Positions 42,913 through 52,702 of a stretch of DNA of 64,000 nucleotides are shown one piece after another. The notes beneath the pieces are model-generated. The model saw only the letters and a list, made by a program, of their open reading frames with translations, ran no database searches and was not told the origin of the DNA. The number at the start of each line of letters is the position of its first letter. Positions within the stretch are counted from its first letter, which is position 1. A program made the position numbers and the translations under genes. The stretch covers positions 1 to 64,000 of the forward strand of contig NZ_JABFDF010000002.1 of the NCBI RefSeq assembly GCF_013403985.1, read 5' to 3'. This stretch comes from Winogradskyella ludwigii (GTDB lineage Bacteria; Bacteroidota; Bacteroidia; Flavobacteriales; Flavobacteriaceae).

Positions 42913-44742
42913 TTATTTTTTCCCGTCCATTTTATCTTTAAGAGCTTGTAAAGCATCATTTGCATCACCTAAAGTTGGTTTAGCTTCAGCCGCTTGAGCA
43001 GTCTGTTTTCTAACAGCTTGCTTAACAATTTTAGCTTCTTCTTCTCTAAATACTGCTGTATGAGATGCTACAACACGTTTGAATTCTTTATTAAATTCAA
43101 TGATCTTGAATTCTGCTTCTTCACCTTTACCAAGTTTAGAACCATCTTCTTTCTCTAAGTGACGTGCTGGTACAAATGCAACGATATCTTCGTTAAAATC
43201 AATTGTTGCTCCTTTATCCACCATTTCAGTGATAGCAGCTTTATGAACTGTATCTAAAGCGAACTCAGTTTCGTACTTATCCCAAGGGTTATCTGTAGTT
43301 TGTTTATGACCTAAAGATAATTTACGCCCTTGTACATCTAATTCTAATACAACAACTTCTAAAGTATCACCTACGTTACAGAACTCAGATGGATGCTTAA
43401 TTTTCTTAGTCCAAGATAAATCAGAGATATAAATTAATCCGTCGATACCTTCTTCTAATTCAACAAAAACACCAAAGTTTGTAAAGTTACGTACAATACC
43501 TGAATGCTTAGAACCTACAGGATACTTAGTAGTAATATCAGTCCATGGATCTGGCGTTAATTGCTTAATACCAAGAGACATTTTTCTGTCTTCTCTATCT
43601 AAAGTTAAGATAACAGCATCGATTTCATCACCAACTTTTACGAAATCTTGAGCTGAACGTAAATGCGTTGACCAAGACATTTCACTTACGTGAACTAATC
43701 CTTCTACACCTTCTTCTACTTCAACAAAAGCACCGTAATCAGCGATTACAACAACTTTACCTTTTACTTTATCTCCAACTTTTACACCTTCACCTAAAGC
43801 TTCCCATGGATGCTTAGATAATTGCTTAAGACCTAATTGGATTCTTGATTTGTTTTCATCAAAATCAAGGATTACAACATTTAATTTCTGATCTAACTCA
43901 ACAATCTCATTTGGATGGTTGATACGTGACCATGATAAATCTGTAATGTGAACTAAACCATCTACACCACCTAAATCGATAAACACACCATAAGAAGTAA
44001 TATTTTTTACAATACCTTCTAATACTTGTCCTTTTTCTAGTTGACCAATGATTTCTTTCTTTTGTTCTTCAATATCAGCTTCAATTAAAGCTTTATGAGA
44101 AACTACTATGTTTTTGAATTCGTGGTTGATTTTCACAACTTTAAATTCCATAGTTTTATTTACATACTGATCGTAATCTCTAATTGGCTTCACATCGATT
44201 TGAGATCCTGGTAAGAAAGCTTCTATACCAAATACATCTACGATCATACCACCTTTAGTTCTACACTTTACAAAACCGTTAACGATTTCTCCAGTATCAT
44301 GTGCATTGTTAACACGCTCCCAAGCTTTGATTACTCTAGCTTTTCTGTGCGATAATACTAATTGACCAGTTGCATCTTCACGCACATCAATTAATACTTC
44401 AACTTTGTCACCAACTTTAAGACCTGGATTGTAACGGAACTCATTAAGAGAAATTACACCTTCAGATTTTGCGTTAATATCAATAATTGCATCACGATCT
44501 GTGATTGTAATTACAGTACCTTCTACAACTTCGTCATCTAAAGTGTCAACGAAATTTTCTGATACTAATTTTTCAAACTCTTCTAATTTAGTGTCTTCAA
44601 CTTGCTCAATTCCTTCTTCGTAATTGTGCCAATCGAAATCTGCTAAGAATTTTTCTGGGTTTGCTTGTGCTTCAGAGATTACTGGAGCTTTTACTGCTTC
44701 AGTTGCTTCAACCTCAGCTTGATTTGTTTCTTTTTCAGACAT
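42913..44742 (-). CDS. rpsA: 30S ribosomal protein S1
   Basis: A 609-residue S1 protein with six S1 (OB-fold) RNA-binding domains; repeats with the pattern GVFVELEEGIDGLIYISDLSW and SYGVFIDLGGVDGLVHITDLSW are visible from about residue 220 to 500. The N-terminal 45 residues are acidic and Bacteroidota-specific (MSEKETNQAEVEATEAVKAP). The C-terminus is alanine/lysine-rich. It binds mRNA leaders, which matters in Bacteroidota, where Shine-Dalgarno sites are weak. It has its own strong promoter (44864-44894) and terminator. Confidence 0.97.
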   Translation of the reverse strand: MSEKETNQAEVEATEAVKAPVISEAQANPEKFLADFDWHNYEEGIEQVEDTKLEEFEKLVSENFVDTLDDEVVEGTVITITDRDAIIDINAKSEGVISLNEFRYNPGLKVGDKVEVLIDVREDATGQLVLSHRKARVIKAWERVNNAHDTGEIVNGFVKCRTKGGMIVDVFGIEAFLPGSQIDVKPIRDYDQYVNKTMEFKVVKINHEFKNIVVSHKALIEADIEEQKKEIIGQLEKGQVLEGIVKNITSYGVFIDLGGVDGLVHITDLSWSRINHPNEIVELDQKLNVVILDFDENKSRIQLGLKQLSKHPWEALGEGVKVGDKVKGKVVVIADYGAFVEVEEGVEGLVHVSEMSWSTHLRSAQDFVKVGDEIDAVILTLDREDRKMSLGIKQLTPDPWTDITTKYPVGSKHSGIVRNFTNFGVFVELEEGIDGLIYISDLSWTKKIKHPSEFCNVGDTLEVVVLELDVQGRKLSLGHKQTTDNPWDKYETEFALDTVHKAAITEMVDKGATIDFNEDIVAFVPARHLEKEDGSKLGKGEEAEFKIIEFNKEFKRVVASHTAVFREEEAKIVKQAVRKQTAQAAEAKPTLGDANDALQALKDKMDGKK

Positions 44743-44863
44743 GTGCTGAATAATAATTTGTATTCTATAGTTTTTTGAAAGATTCGCGGAAAAACCTACA
44801 GAAGTTATTAATTATATTTGTTTGTTCCCTCTTCTACTTTCTTTAATCCGCTAAAAAGGAGTG

Positions 44864-44894
44864 CAAAAGTACAACATTTATAGAGTTATACAAA
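44864..44894 (-). promoter_or_regulatory. rpsA promoter, near-consensus Bacteroidota type
   Basis: On the minus strand TTTG (44891-44894) is followed by a 19-base spacer and TACTTTTG (44864-44871), an almost perfect TTTG-N19-TAnnTTTG promoter. The leader to the rpsA ATG is about 115 bases. Confidence 0.88.
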
Positions 44895-45030
44895 ACATAT
44901 TTATTTAAATATAATACCCTAAAAATAGGTGAGTTAAATATGAATATCACATTACGTTTACAAAACCATAACATAACCATTATGCCCTTATAATTCTTTC
45001 AGTTTAATTTTATCTCAAAGGATTAAAATT

Positions 45031-45459
45031 ATGAAAAAACTACTTTTTTATTTTGCGTTTTCATTATTATGCTTGTTTAGCTGTAATGACAATAGTAATG
45101 ATATTATCCCCTTACAAGAATCGAGCATCATGGGCCAATGGTTAATAAACAGTAAAGGCATTAATAATTTGACTTCAACAGAATCTATATGTTGTGAATT
45201 CATAATTTTCACTGAAGATGATGAGGACGAAGATGAAGATGACGATGATAGTAACATTCTAACAGGAAACTACAACTTTAATGGAGATACCTATGGCACA
45301 TTTAGTATGGACTTAAATAATAACACCATAACACGTATTACTGAAAATGGGAATTCTTACACTCAAGAGTATTTAATTACTGTAAATTCATTAGAACTAT
45401 GGTATTACGAAGGCGTTGATCGCTATTGGGTAAAATATTCTTTGTATCCCGATGAATGA
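45031..45459 (+). CDS. Lipocalin-like lipoprotein with acidic stretch
   Basis: A 142-residue lipoprotein; lipobox LCLFSC with Cys18. The mature part begins like lipocalin-like flavobacterial lipoproteins (SSIMGQWLINSKGINN, with the conserved GxW) and has an acidic run of Glu/Asp (residues about 67-77, ending DDDDS). Such acidic runs can bind calcium, but that is inference. It stands alone upstream of the YgaU-like LysM gene. Confidence 0.65.
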   Translation: MKKLLFYFAFSLLCLFSCNDNSNDIIPLQESSIMGQWLINSKGINNLTSTESICCEFIIFTEDDEDEDEDDDDSNILTGNYNFNGDTYGTFSMDLNNNTITRITENGNSYTQEYLITVNSLELWYYEGVDRYWVKYSLYPDE

Positions 45460-45551
45460 TATTTATACATATAATTAAAAATAAAGTGACCTAAGTCTAT
45501 TTTTTGTTTCATATAAACAAGAATATCAAAATGATGCTTTATAGCAAAAAC

Positions 45552-45568
45552 TTGGCACATAATTTGGT
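45552..45568 (+). promoter_or_regulatory. Sigma-54-type promoter candidate
   Basis: TTGGCAC (45552-45558), a 4-base spacer and TTTGG (45563-45567) place GG at -24 and GG instead of GC at -12, a close match to TTGGCAC-N5-TTGC. The predicted start lies about 28 bases upstream of the LysM ATG. No TAnnTTTG box competes nearby. Confidence 0.5.
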
Positions 45569-45606
45569 ATATTTACAATAGTATTAACAATTAAAACATT
45601 AAAACA

Positions 45607-45984
45607 ATGGTTAAAGCAAAATATCAAGAAGTATTAGATTTAGGAGAAAAATTAAACATTCAGAATGGTGATATTAGTGAAAAAGAAGGTGTACTACAAG
45701 TAAAAGGTACAGCCGCTACACAATACGATAAAAACTTAATTTGGGATAAAATAAAAGAAGTTGGTGGAGATAATCCTGCTGATATTATGGCAGATATTAA
45801 TGTTGCTGATGAATCTGTGTACGCAAGACATACAGTAGCTTCTGGTGAAACTTTAGGAAAAATTGCAAAACAGTATTATGGTGAGCCTGGAAAATATCAA
45901 AAAATATTTCAAGCAAACACTGATATTTTAAAGAATCCAGATGTAATTCATCCTGGTCAAGAATTAGTTATTCCTAATTTATAA
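45607..45984 (+). CDS. LysM / YgaU(Kbp)-like protein
   Basis: A 125-residue cytoplasmic-type protein without a signal peptide. Residues about 1-70 are a BON-like domain (LDLGEKLNIQNGDISEKEGVLQVKGTAATQYDKNLIWDKIKEVG) and 75-125 are a LysM domain (RHTVASGETLGKIAKQYYGEPGKYQKIFQANTDILKNPDVIHPGQELVIP). This is the layout of E. coli YgaU/Kbp, a potassium-binding stress protein. A sigma-54-like promoter upstream would fit stress-linked control. A strong bidirectional terminator follows. Confidence 0.88.
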   Translation: MVKAKYQEVLDLGEKLNIQNGDISEKEGVLQVKGTAATQYDKNLIWDKIKEVGGDNPADIMADINVADESVYARHTVASGETLGKIAKQYYGEPGKYQKIFQANTDILKNPDVIHPGQELVIPNL

Positions 45985-46010
45985 TAGGTAAGACTATATA
46001 ATTTATTAAA

Positions 46011-46063
46011 AAAAGCGACTTTATTTCGGCTACGTACTGTATTCGAAATAAAGTCGCTTTTTT
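46011..46063. terminator. Bidirectional terminator
   Basis: A long stem of about 18 bp (AAAAGCGACTTTATTTCG against its complement 46044-46061) around a 15-base loop, with A and T runs on both sides, lies between two convergent genes. Its right tail overlaps the stop of the lipoprotein gene at 46062. Confidence 0.9.
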
Positions 46064-46463
46064 AATGTCTCTTAAATATGAGATCAGGTCCATCGACATG
46101 AGACAAACCTAATTTCATTGTACCATTGGTTAAGTCATAGCTCCAATAGGTTTGATCTATTTTTACCGTAAAAATAACTAAATCAGAAATACCCTCTACC
46201 ACACCTTCTTCTATCTCGTACTGGTATATACCATTTGTATATATACCTTGTTCCGCTCCAGATACTATTAAGGTTCCATCTTCACGAAAATCATATATAA
46301 TATTGGCATCTGAATAATCTACTATAGAACTGCCTGCAGTGGTGTAATTTCTTATTTCTGACAATTTCCATTCATCAATAATTTTATTTGCAGATGAGAA
46401 CTCGTCATCTGAACAACTAAAAATACTAACAAACATTACTATTAAAAGATGTTTAATTTTCAT
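46062..46463 (-). CDS. Lipocalin-like lipoprotein
   Basis: A 133-residue lipoprotein; lipobox SIFSC with Cys17, followed by SDDEFS. The mature part has the lipocalin-like pattern IIDEWKLSEIRNYTT ... YDFREDGTLIVSG ... YEIEEGV and a closing strand (LIFKRH), as in many small flavobacterial lipoproteins (PF13648-type). Function unknown. It is convergent with the YgaU-like gene. Confidence 0.7.
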   Translation of the reverse strand: MKIKHLLIVMFVSIFSCSDDEFSSANKIIDEWKLSEIRNYTTAGSSIVDYSDANIIYDFREDGTLIVSGAEQGIYTNGIYQYEIEEGVVEGISDLVIFTVKIDQTYWSYDLTNGTMKLGLSHVDGPDLIFKRH

Positions 46464-46526
46464 GTTGCTCTTATTTTGTAAATTATGTAGCTGTAATTTA
46501 GTAAAATTAGAGAGACTTTGGCACCA

Positions 46527-47216
46527 TTATTTAGAAATCAATTCTTCTGCTAAACCAATTAAACGTTCTAATTGTTCTTTAATAGTTAAGTTGGAATTAT
46601 CTATCTCTAAAGCATCATCTGCTCTTACCAATGGAGAATCTTCCCTTGTAGAATCTATGTGATCTCTTGTGGTTACATTTTCTAGCACATCTTCATAGCT
46701 CAATTGATCACCACGATCTAATAATTCGTTATAACGACGCTTTGCTCTGGTTTCTGCAGAAGCTGTCATAAATATTTTTAATTCGGCATCAGGAAAAACC
46801 ACTGTTCCAATATCTCTCCCATCCATAACAACACCTTTGTCTTTACCCATAAGTTGCTGTTGCTCTACTAACTTTCGTCTAACTTCAGATAAAGTAGCAA
46901 TTGGACTTACAAATTTTGAAATTCTAAGGGTTCTAATATCAGCTTCTATATTTTTTCCGTTTAAATAAACTTCTGCGAAACCAACAGCTTCATTAAATTT
47001 AAAAGTTATACTTATATCTCCTAATCTACTTATTAATGCTTCTTTATCAAAAACATCTTCACTAATAAATTTATTTTCAAGGGCAAAATAAGCGACCGCT
47101 CTATACATGGCACCTGTATCTACATAAATATAGTTCAGTGTTTTTGCTAATTGTTTAGCGATTGTACTTTTACCTGTAGACGAAAATCCATCTATGGCAA
47201 TAACAATTTTTTTCAT
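46527..47216 (-). CDS. cmk: Cytidylate kinase
   Basis: A 229-residue (d)CMP kinase. Walker A is IDGFSSTGKST, then VVMDGRDIGTVVFP and the CMP-binding region YVDTGAMYRAVAYF, and the ARRR-like lid is KRRYNELLDRGD. The start ATG 47216 (MKKIVIAIDGFSSTGKS) is chosen as the family start; a longer frame to 47249 would overlap porQ. It follows porQ, a pairing that is conserved in Bacteroidota. Confidence 0.95.
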   Translation of the reverse strand: MKKIVIAIDGFSSTGKSTIAKQLAKTLNYIYVDTGAMYRAVAYFALENKFISEDVFDKEALISRLGDISITFKFNEAVGFAEVYLNGKNIEADIRTLRISKFVSPIATLSEVRRKLVEQQQLMGKDKGVVMDGRDIGTVVFPDAELKIFMTASAETRAKRRYNELLDRGDQLSYEDVLENVTTRDHIDSTREDSPLVRADDALEIDNSNLTIKEQLERLIGLAEELISK

Positions 47217-47232
47217 TGAAGTTGTATTTGAT

Positions 47233-48264
47233 TTAATTTCGTCTTCCACCTAAATCTATCTGAAGTCCGAAAAAACTAGTGTTAGAAGCTCCTGAGTATC
47301 TAGCATGCGTATAACTAAAACGCATTTTATTTAATTTGATTCCTACACCAACTGAGAGTCCTGAGAAATTTCTTTGATCTACGATTCTTAATTCTTCTGC
47401 TCGTCTAAAATTATAACCTAATCTTAGATTGAAACCACCTTCTGGAAATAATTCTGCTCCTAAAATTAAATGCCGTAATCCTTCGTTTAAAAAGCTAACT
47501 TTTTCTTCTGTCTGATTGCCATCTAAATCCGTTGTAGCACGTGCTGGATTAGAGACAGCGATTGGCCATTTTTGTAAATTCTCTAAAGTAACATGCCAAC
47601 GTAAAGGTACATTTTCTAAGGTTTGAGACATTCCAAAATTGACTTCGAATGGTAAAGGTTCATTTTGTCCTGCATAAGTAGAAAACTGTGTTCCAATATT
47701 TCTAATGGTTAAAGCAGCGTGGAAATCGAGTTTTTCGTTAATATACATTGCACCAAAATCTACAGCGCCACCAATAGAATTGTACTGCTCTAAAGCCGAT
47801 GTAATAATCTTAACATTAGCACCTATATAAATATCTGTGTATGGAATGTTATAATTGTAACCAGCAGATATAGCAGTTTCGTTACCATTAAATGTTCCTG
47901 TTGAGTTTCCGTCTACGTCGTAACCATCAAAAGACCCGTAATTAATATAGGTGACTCCAATATGAAGGGTTTGTACGTGTCTGTCCCAAGTATAAGCGTA
48001 TGCAGCTGTTCCGTAACTAATACCACCTAAATAACTAGAATAATTTACTGCTAATTGATTGCCCATTTCGTAATTAATGGAAGCGGGATTGTAAAGTGCC
48101 TCTGTAACGTCGTGATCGAAATTAGTAATTATTTTACCACCTAAGGCCGCTTGTCTTGGAGAGGATACTAAGTTTAAAAATTGATAAGTCGCTTCTCCAC
48201 CCAATTGGGCGAATGCTGGTAATGCCATGAGCATTAAAAATAAAGTAAGAATCCTCTTAATCAT
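47233..48264 (-). CDS. porQ: T9SS outer-membrane protein PorQ
   Basis: A 343-residue outer-membrane barrel. Signal peptide residues 1-19 (ends LPAFAQ), then LGGEATYQFLNLVSSPRQAALGGKIITNFDHDVTEALYNPASIN, the PorQ/FadL-like plug start, and many amphipathic strands to the closing FFGLQIDLGGRRN. In Porphyromonas PorQ works in the T9SS attachment complex with PorU, PorV and PorZ, which process and anchor cargo. It supports the presence of a full T9SS in the organism; the core genes are not in this window. Confidence 0.9.
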   Translation of the reverse strand: MIKRILTLFLMLMALPAFAQLGGEATYQFLNLVSSPRQAALGGKIITNFDHDVTEALYNPASINYEMGNQLAVNYSSYLGGISYGTAAYAYTWDRHVQTLHIGVTYINYGSFDGYDVDGNSTGTFNGNETAISAGYNYNIPYTDIYIGANVKIITSALEQYNSIGGAVDFGAMYINEKLDFHAALTIRNIGTQFSTYAGQNEPLPFEVNFGMSQTLENVPLRWHVTLENLQKWPIAVSNPARATTDLDGNQTEEKVSFLNEGLRHLILGAELFPEGGFNLRLGYNFRRAEELRIVDQRNFSGLSVGVGIKLNKMRFSYTHARYSGASNTSFFGLQIDLGGRRN

Positions 48265-48337
48265 AGACTTTGCAAAGTAACTAAATCTATCTTAAAACGA
48301 TGATATGATTTTTTTATTTTTCACGTGTCATTTTTTT

Positions 48338-48925
48338 CTACTGAATCTTCAACTTTTGACCAATTTTAATGGTGTCAGTTTTTAAGCCATTTAAACTTTT
48401 AAGACGCTTTACCGTAGTTCCATTCTCTAAAGCTATACGATATAAATTATCTCCTTCTTTAACAATCCAAAATGATGGATTTGAGTTTTTAGTTACCACA
48501 TCAAAATTTCTAATTCTTAATTTTTGACCTTTTTGAATAAGTGTAGTCTCTAAATTATTGGCTTTTTTTAATTCATTTAAACTCGTTTTGTACGTTACCG
48601 AGAGTTTAAATAAGTTATCGCCTTCTTTTACAATGTAAAAATCGGAGGTGTTATCTTCTATTAATTTAGATTCCTTTAAAGAAATGGTACTAATTGAATC
48701 TGTAATTAAAACAGGCTTGGATTTTGTTTTTACTGAATCAATGTCCGTTTGAACCGATTGACTGTTTAAATTAATCAACGTGATTTCACCAGTAATAGCA
48801 TTTAGTTTTGCAGGCTTTCCATCTAATATAACATCTTTAAGCCTTACATTGTCTTGAGCACGAATACTCATTAACGATGTAAAGCTTAATAAAAATGTTA
48901 CGATTAGTTTAAAGCTTTTTAGCAT
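48338..48925 (-). CDS. Secreted protein with two LysM domains
   Basis: A 195-residue protein with a signal peptide (residues 1-23, ends SIRAQ) and two LysM domains at the C-terminal half: [40 protein letters not shown] (about 97-140) and [40 protein letters not shown] (about 152-195). LysM binds peptidoglycan, so it is a periplasmic wall-binding protein. Its start overlaps the lon stop by 17 bases, so the genes share a transcript. Role in proteostasis is not shown. Confidence 0.85.
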   Translation of the reverse strand: MLKSFKLIVTFLLSFTSLMSIRAQDNVRLKDVILDGKPAKLNAITGEITLINLNSQSVQTDIDSVKTKSKPVLITDSISTISLKESKLIEDNTSDFYIVKEGDNLFKLSVTYKTSLNELKKANNLETTLIQKGQKLRIRNFDVVTKNSNPSFWIVKEGDNLYRIALENGTTVKRLKSLNGLKTDTIKIGQKLKIQ

Positions 48926-51362
48926 TATTTACTTTCTGTTTTGTAAGTGCTAGTTTTAAAACATCACTCATATCTTTTACATAATGAAACGTTAAACCTT
49001 TTAAATATTCTGGTTTAATCTCTTCGATATCTCTTCTGTTATCTTCACATAATAAAATCTCTTTAATACGTGCGCGTTTCGCTGCTAAGATTTTTTCTTT
49101 GATACCACCAACTGGTAATACCTTACCTCTTAACGTAATTTCACCTGTCATTGCCAAGCTCTTTTTTACTTTACGTTGCGTAAACAGAGAAACTAACGAC
49201 GTTAGCATTGTTACACCTGCACTTGGACCATCTTTTGGAGTCGCTCCTTCTGGCACGTGAATGTGTACATTATACTTTCCAAAAACTTCAGGATCAATAC
49301 CAAACTCTTCTGCATTTGCTTTAATGTACTCCATCGCAATGGTTGCAGATTCCTTCATGACTTTACCTAAGTTACCTGTAATAGACAAGGTACCTTTTCC
49401 TTTAGATAAAATAGATTCTATAAATAAAATATCTCCGCCAACACTTGTCCAAGCTAATCCTGTTACTACACCAGCAACATCATTGTTTTCGTATTTATCG
49501 CGCTCCATTCTAGGACTTCCTAAAATCTCAATAACATCTTCATTAGAAATTTTGATGTTATACTCCTCTTCCATTGCAATGTTTTTGGCCGCATAACGTA
49601 CCATTTTTGCAATTTGCTTTTCTAAACCTCTTACTCCAGATTCGCGTGTATAACCTTCTACTATTTTTTCGAGTTGTGGTTTTGCAATTTTTAAGGATTT
49701 ATCAGTTAAACCATGTTCTTTTAACTGCTTTGGTAGTAAATGTCTTTTTGCAATTTCTACTTTTTCTTCAATCGTGTAACCAGTTACATTTATGATTTCC
49801 ATACGATCTCTTAATGCAGGCTGAATAGTATTCAAACTATTAGATGTTGCAATAAACATCACTTTAGATAAATCGTATCCCATTTCTAGGAAGTTATCAT
49901 AAAACTCATTGTTTTGCTCTGGATCTAAAACCTCTAACATAGCAGACGATGGATCTCCTTGATGACCTGTAGACAATTTATCTATTTCATCTAAGACAAA
50001 TACAGGATTCGAAGTTTTAGCTTTCTTTAAACTCTGAATAATTCGTCCTGGCATAGCACCAATATAGGTTTTTCTATGACCTCTAATTTCTGCCTCATCA
50101 CGTAAACCACCTAATGAAATACGCACATATTCTCTTCCTAAAGCCTCTGCTACAGATTTCCCAAGAGATGTTTTACCAACACCTGGAGGTCCATAAAGAC
50201 ACAAAATCGGAGACTTCATATCATTTCTTAGTTTTAAAACAGCCAAATATTCTATGATACGTTTTTTAACATCGTCTAAACCAAAATGATCACGGTCTAA
50301 GATTTTCATGGCACGCTTAAGATCAAATTTATCTTTACTAAATTCATTCCAAGGTAAATCTAAAAACAGATCTAAATAATTACGTTGAATAGAATAATCA
50401 GACACTTGCGGATTCATGCGCTGCATCTTTGATAATTCCTTTTCAAAATGCTCCTTCACTTTCTTATCCCACTTCTTATCTTTAGCACGAGCTTTCATCT
50501 CTTCTATGTCTTCTCCAGAAGATACTCCACCACCCAATTCTTCTTGAATGGTTTTCATTTGCTGATGTAAGAAATACTCACGCTGTTGTTGGTTCATATC
50601 GCTCTGAACCTTATTCTGAATATCATTTTTAAGCTCAAGCTTTTGATATTCCATATTCATGAATTTCAGCGTTTGAAGTGCTCGTTCTTTAAGATCATTA
50701 ATCTTTAGTAACTCTTGCTTTTCTTCGACTTTAAGATTCATGTTGGACGATACAAAATTCACTAGGAACGAATCGCTTTCAATATTTTTAATCGCAAAAC
50801 TAGCCTCTGAAGGTATGTTTGGACTTTCCTTTATAATATCTAAAGACAAGTCTTTAATAGACTCAATAATGGCTCTAAATTCTTCATTATCTTTTGCTGG
50901 TTTTGCTTCCGGAATATCAGAAATAGTCGCTGTTAAATAAGGCTTTTCTGAAATTACCTCATTAATAGCAAAACGCTTTTTACCTTGTATAACCACTGTT
51001 GTGTTACCATCAGGCATTTTTAGAACTTTTAAAATACGCGCAACTGTACCTGTTTTATAAATATCTTTAGCTGTTGGGTTTTCAACCGCTTCATCTATTT
51101 GCGATACCACACCAATTACTTTTCCGCCTTTGTTGGCATCATTAATTAGTTTAATAGATGCGTCTCTACCTGCTGTAATCGGAATTACAACACCAGGAAA
51201 TAAAACGGTATTTCGCAACGGTAAAATTGGTAACGAATCTGGTAAAGATTCTTTGTTTATTAACTCTTCATCCTCAGGAGTCATTAATGGAATTAATTCT
51301 GAATTCTCATCAAAATCCTGAAATGACAGATTGTCTAAATTTAAAAAATTTGATTTTCCCAT
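48909..51362 (-). CDS. lon: ATP-dependent protease La (Lon)
   Basis: An 817-residue Lon protease. Order: N-terminal substrate-binding domain (about 40-240), coiled region, AAA+ module with Walker [11 protein letters not shown] and Walker [11 protein letters not shown], and the protease domain with the catalytic Ser714 in [10 protein letters not shown] and the Lys in [15 protein letters not shown]. It degrades damaged and regulatory proteins. The first gene of the lon-LysM pair, with a long AT-rich leader region (51363-51593) shared with the divergent sigma gene. Confidence 0.97.
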   Translation of the reverse strand: MGKSNFLNLDNLSFQDFDENSELIPLMTPEDEELINKESLPDSLPILPLRNTVLFPGVVIPITAGRDASIKLINDANKGGKVIGVVSQIDEAVENPTAKDIYKTGTVARILKVLKMPDGNTTVVIQGKKRFAINEVISEKPYLTATISDIPEAKPAKDNEEFRAIIESIKDLSLDIIKESPNIPSEASFAIKNIESDSFLVNFVSSNMNLKVEEKQELLKINDLKERALQTLKFMNMEYQKLELKNDIQNKVQSDMNQQQREYFLHQQMKTIQEELGGGVSSGEDIEEMKARAKDKKWDKKVKEHFEKELSKMQRMNPQVSDYSIQRNYLDLFLDLPWNEFSKDKFDLKRAMKILDRDHFGLDDVKKRIIEYLAVLKLRNDMKSPILCLYGPPGVGKTSLGKSVAEALGREYVRISLGGLRDEAEIRGHRKTYIGAMPGRIIQSLKKAKTSNPVFVLDEIDKLSTGHQGDPSSAMLEVLDPEQNNEFYDNFLEMGYDLSKVMFIATSNSLNTIQPALRDRMEIINVTGYTIEEKVEIAKRHLLPKQLKEHGLTDKSLKIAKPQLEKIVEGYTRESGVRGLEKQIAKMVRYAAKNIAMEEEYNIKISNEDVIEILGSPRMERDKYENNDVAGVVTGLAWTSVGGDILFIESILSKGKGTLSITGNLGKVMKESATIAMEYIKANAEEFGIDPEVFGKYNVHIHVPEGATPKDGPSAGVTMLTSLVSLFTQRKVKKSLAMTGEITLRGKVLPVGGIKEKILAAKRARIKEILLCEDNRRDIEEIKPEYLKGLTFHYVKDMSDVLKLALTKQKVNNAKKL

Positions 51363-51593
51363 ATATATATTTAAGTCATTCTGTCATTAATAACCACAGA
51401 ACAACATTATTTTAAATGTATTAATAATTAACTAAATACTGAACATCAATTGATTATAAGATATTCAAAGTTATTCACACTACTGTATTTTCAATTGTTA
51501 TGCCATTACCTTTATAACTAAATATTATTTTATTTTTTTCAAACTGTAACAATAACAAAAAGTCGTCCTCTATAAGTAAAAGCAATTGTTTTT

Positions 51594-52148
51594 TTGACAT
51601 CAACCAATCAAAATATCGAACAGTTATTACAACTTTGTAAATCTGGTAACCAACGTGCACAGTTGGAAATTTATAACAGATACAACAAAGCTATGTACAA
51701 TACAGCAATAAGAATTGTAAAAGATTCTTTTAAAGCTGAAGACATTATGCAAGAGTCTTTTTTAGCGGCTTTTACAAAATTGAATACGTTAGAAGACGCT
51801 AATATGTTTGGTTCATGGTTAAAACGAATCGTGATAAACAATAGTATTGGTTATTACAACAAAACTATAAAACAAAACGAAGTTCCGTTAGATACTGTAA
51901 TTTACAAAGTAGAAGATGATATGGGTATTGTAGAAAGTGACCCCGTAAACGAAAAAGTAAAACAGATTTTGGATATTATGAAGACGTTAAAACCTAATTA
52001 CAGTTTAAGCCTAACATTACATTTAATTGAAGGTTACGATTACGAAGAAATTTGCGAAATCATGGATATTACTTATGCCAATTGTAGAACGATGATATCT
52101 AGAGCAAAAGAGAGTTTGCGAAAAAAAATAATATTAAAAGCCTCATGA
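51594..52148 (+). CDS. ECF-type RNA polymerase sigma factor
   Basis: A 184-residue sigma-70-family (ECF) factor. Region 2 is NRYNKAMYNTAIRIVKDSFKAEDIMQESFLAAFTKL..MFGSWLKRIVIN; region 4 is the helix-turn-helix YDYEEICEIMDITYANCRTMISRAKESLRKKI. The start is a TTG at 51594, which puts the first residues just ahead of region 2. It overlaps the next gene by 4 bases (ATGA), the standard sigma/anti-sigma arrangement, and it probably regulates its own operon. Confidence 0.92.
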   Translation: MTSTNQNIEQLLQLCKSGNQRAQLEIYNRYNKAMYNTAIRIVKDSFKAEDIMQESFLAAFTKLNTLEDANMFGSWLKRIVINNSIGYYNKTIKQNEVPLDTVIYKVEDDMGIVESDPVNEKVKQILDIMKTLKPNYSLSLTLHLIEGYDYEEICEIMDITYANCRTMISRAKESLRKKIILKAS

Positions 52149-52702
52149 AAAAAGACCATATAAACGATTTATTTGATGACTTACAAGATGAGTTTAATAT
52201 TGAAACTCCTCAACGCAATCATGAACAACGATTTTTAGAAAAGCTAAAAGCTACTGACTTGGTTTCAACTGAAGTCAATAAAAGATTTCGTTTCAACTGG
52301 AAACCTTATCTGGCAGTCGCTGCTGTCATTGCGATTTGTTTTGGTGTGTTTACCGCAATACCAAACCAACCTGAAACTTTAGATTTAGCAAGTGTTTCAA
52401 TAGAAATGTCAGAGACACAAGACTTTTTTACCGTTACTATTGAAAATGAACTAAAGAAACTAAACAAAGAACGTTCTCCTTTAACTGAACAAATTATTTC
52501 AGATGCCTTAGCACAAATTGAAATACTTGAAAAAGATTATAAAAAATTAAAAACAGATTTAACCGAAAGCGGAAAAAACCAACGTGTTATTTATGCGATG
52601 ATTTCCAACTTTCAAACACGAATAGATATTTTAAATACGGTTTTAGAACAAATTGAAACTGTAAAACAATTTAAATCCAACTCCAATGAGAACATTTTAT
52701 AA
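52145..52702 (+). CDS. Putative anti-sigma factor
   Basis: A 185-residue protein with an N-terminal cytoplasmic part (about 1-50), one membrane helix (about 52-70, PYLAVAAVIAICFGVFTAI) and a periplasmic helical part rich in Lys/Glu. No zinc-type HXXXCXXC anti-sigma motif is seen, but the position directly behind the sigma gene with a 4-base overlap, and the single-helix architecture, fit an anti-sigma factor that holds the sigma at the membrane. Family assignment is by context. Confidence 0.65.
   Translation: MKKDHINDLFDDLQDEFNIETPQRNHEQRFLEKLKATDLVSTEVNKRFRFNWKPYLAVAAVIAICFGVFTAIPNQPETLDLASVSIEMSETQDFFTVTIENELKKLNKERSPLTEQIISDALAQIEILEKDYKKLKTDLTESGKNQRVIYAMISNFQTRIDILNTVLEQIETVKQFKSNSNENIL

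Noticed and set aside
45048-45257. A poly-serine frame opposite the acidic lipoprotein
   Set aside because: It is the antisense reading of the Glu/Asp run.
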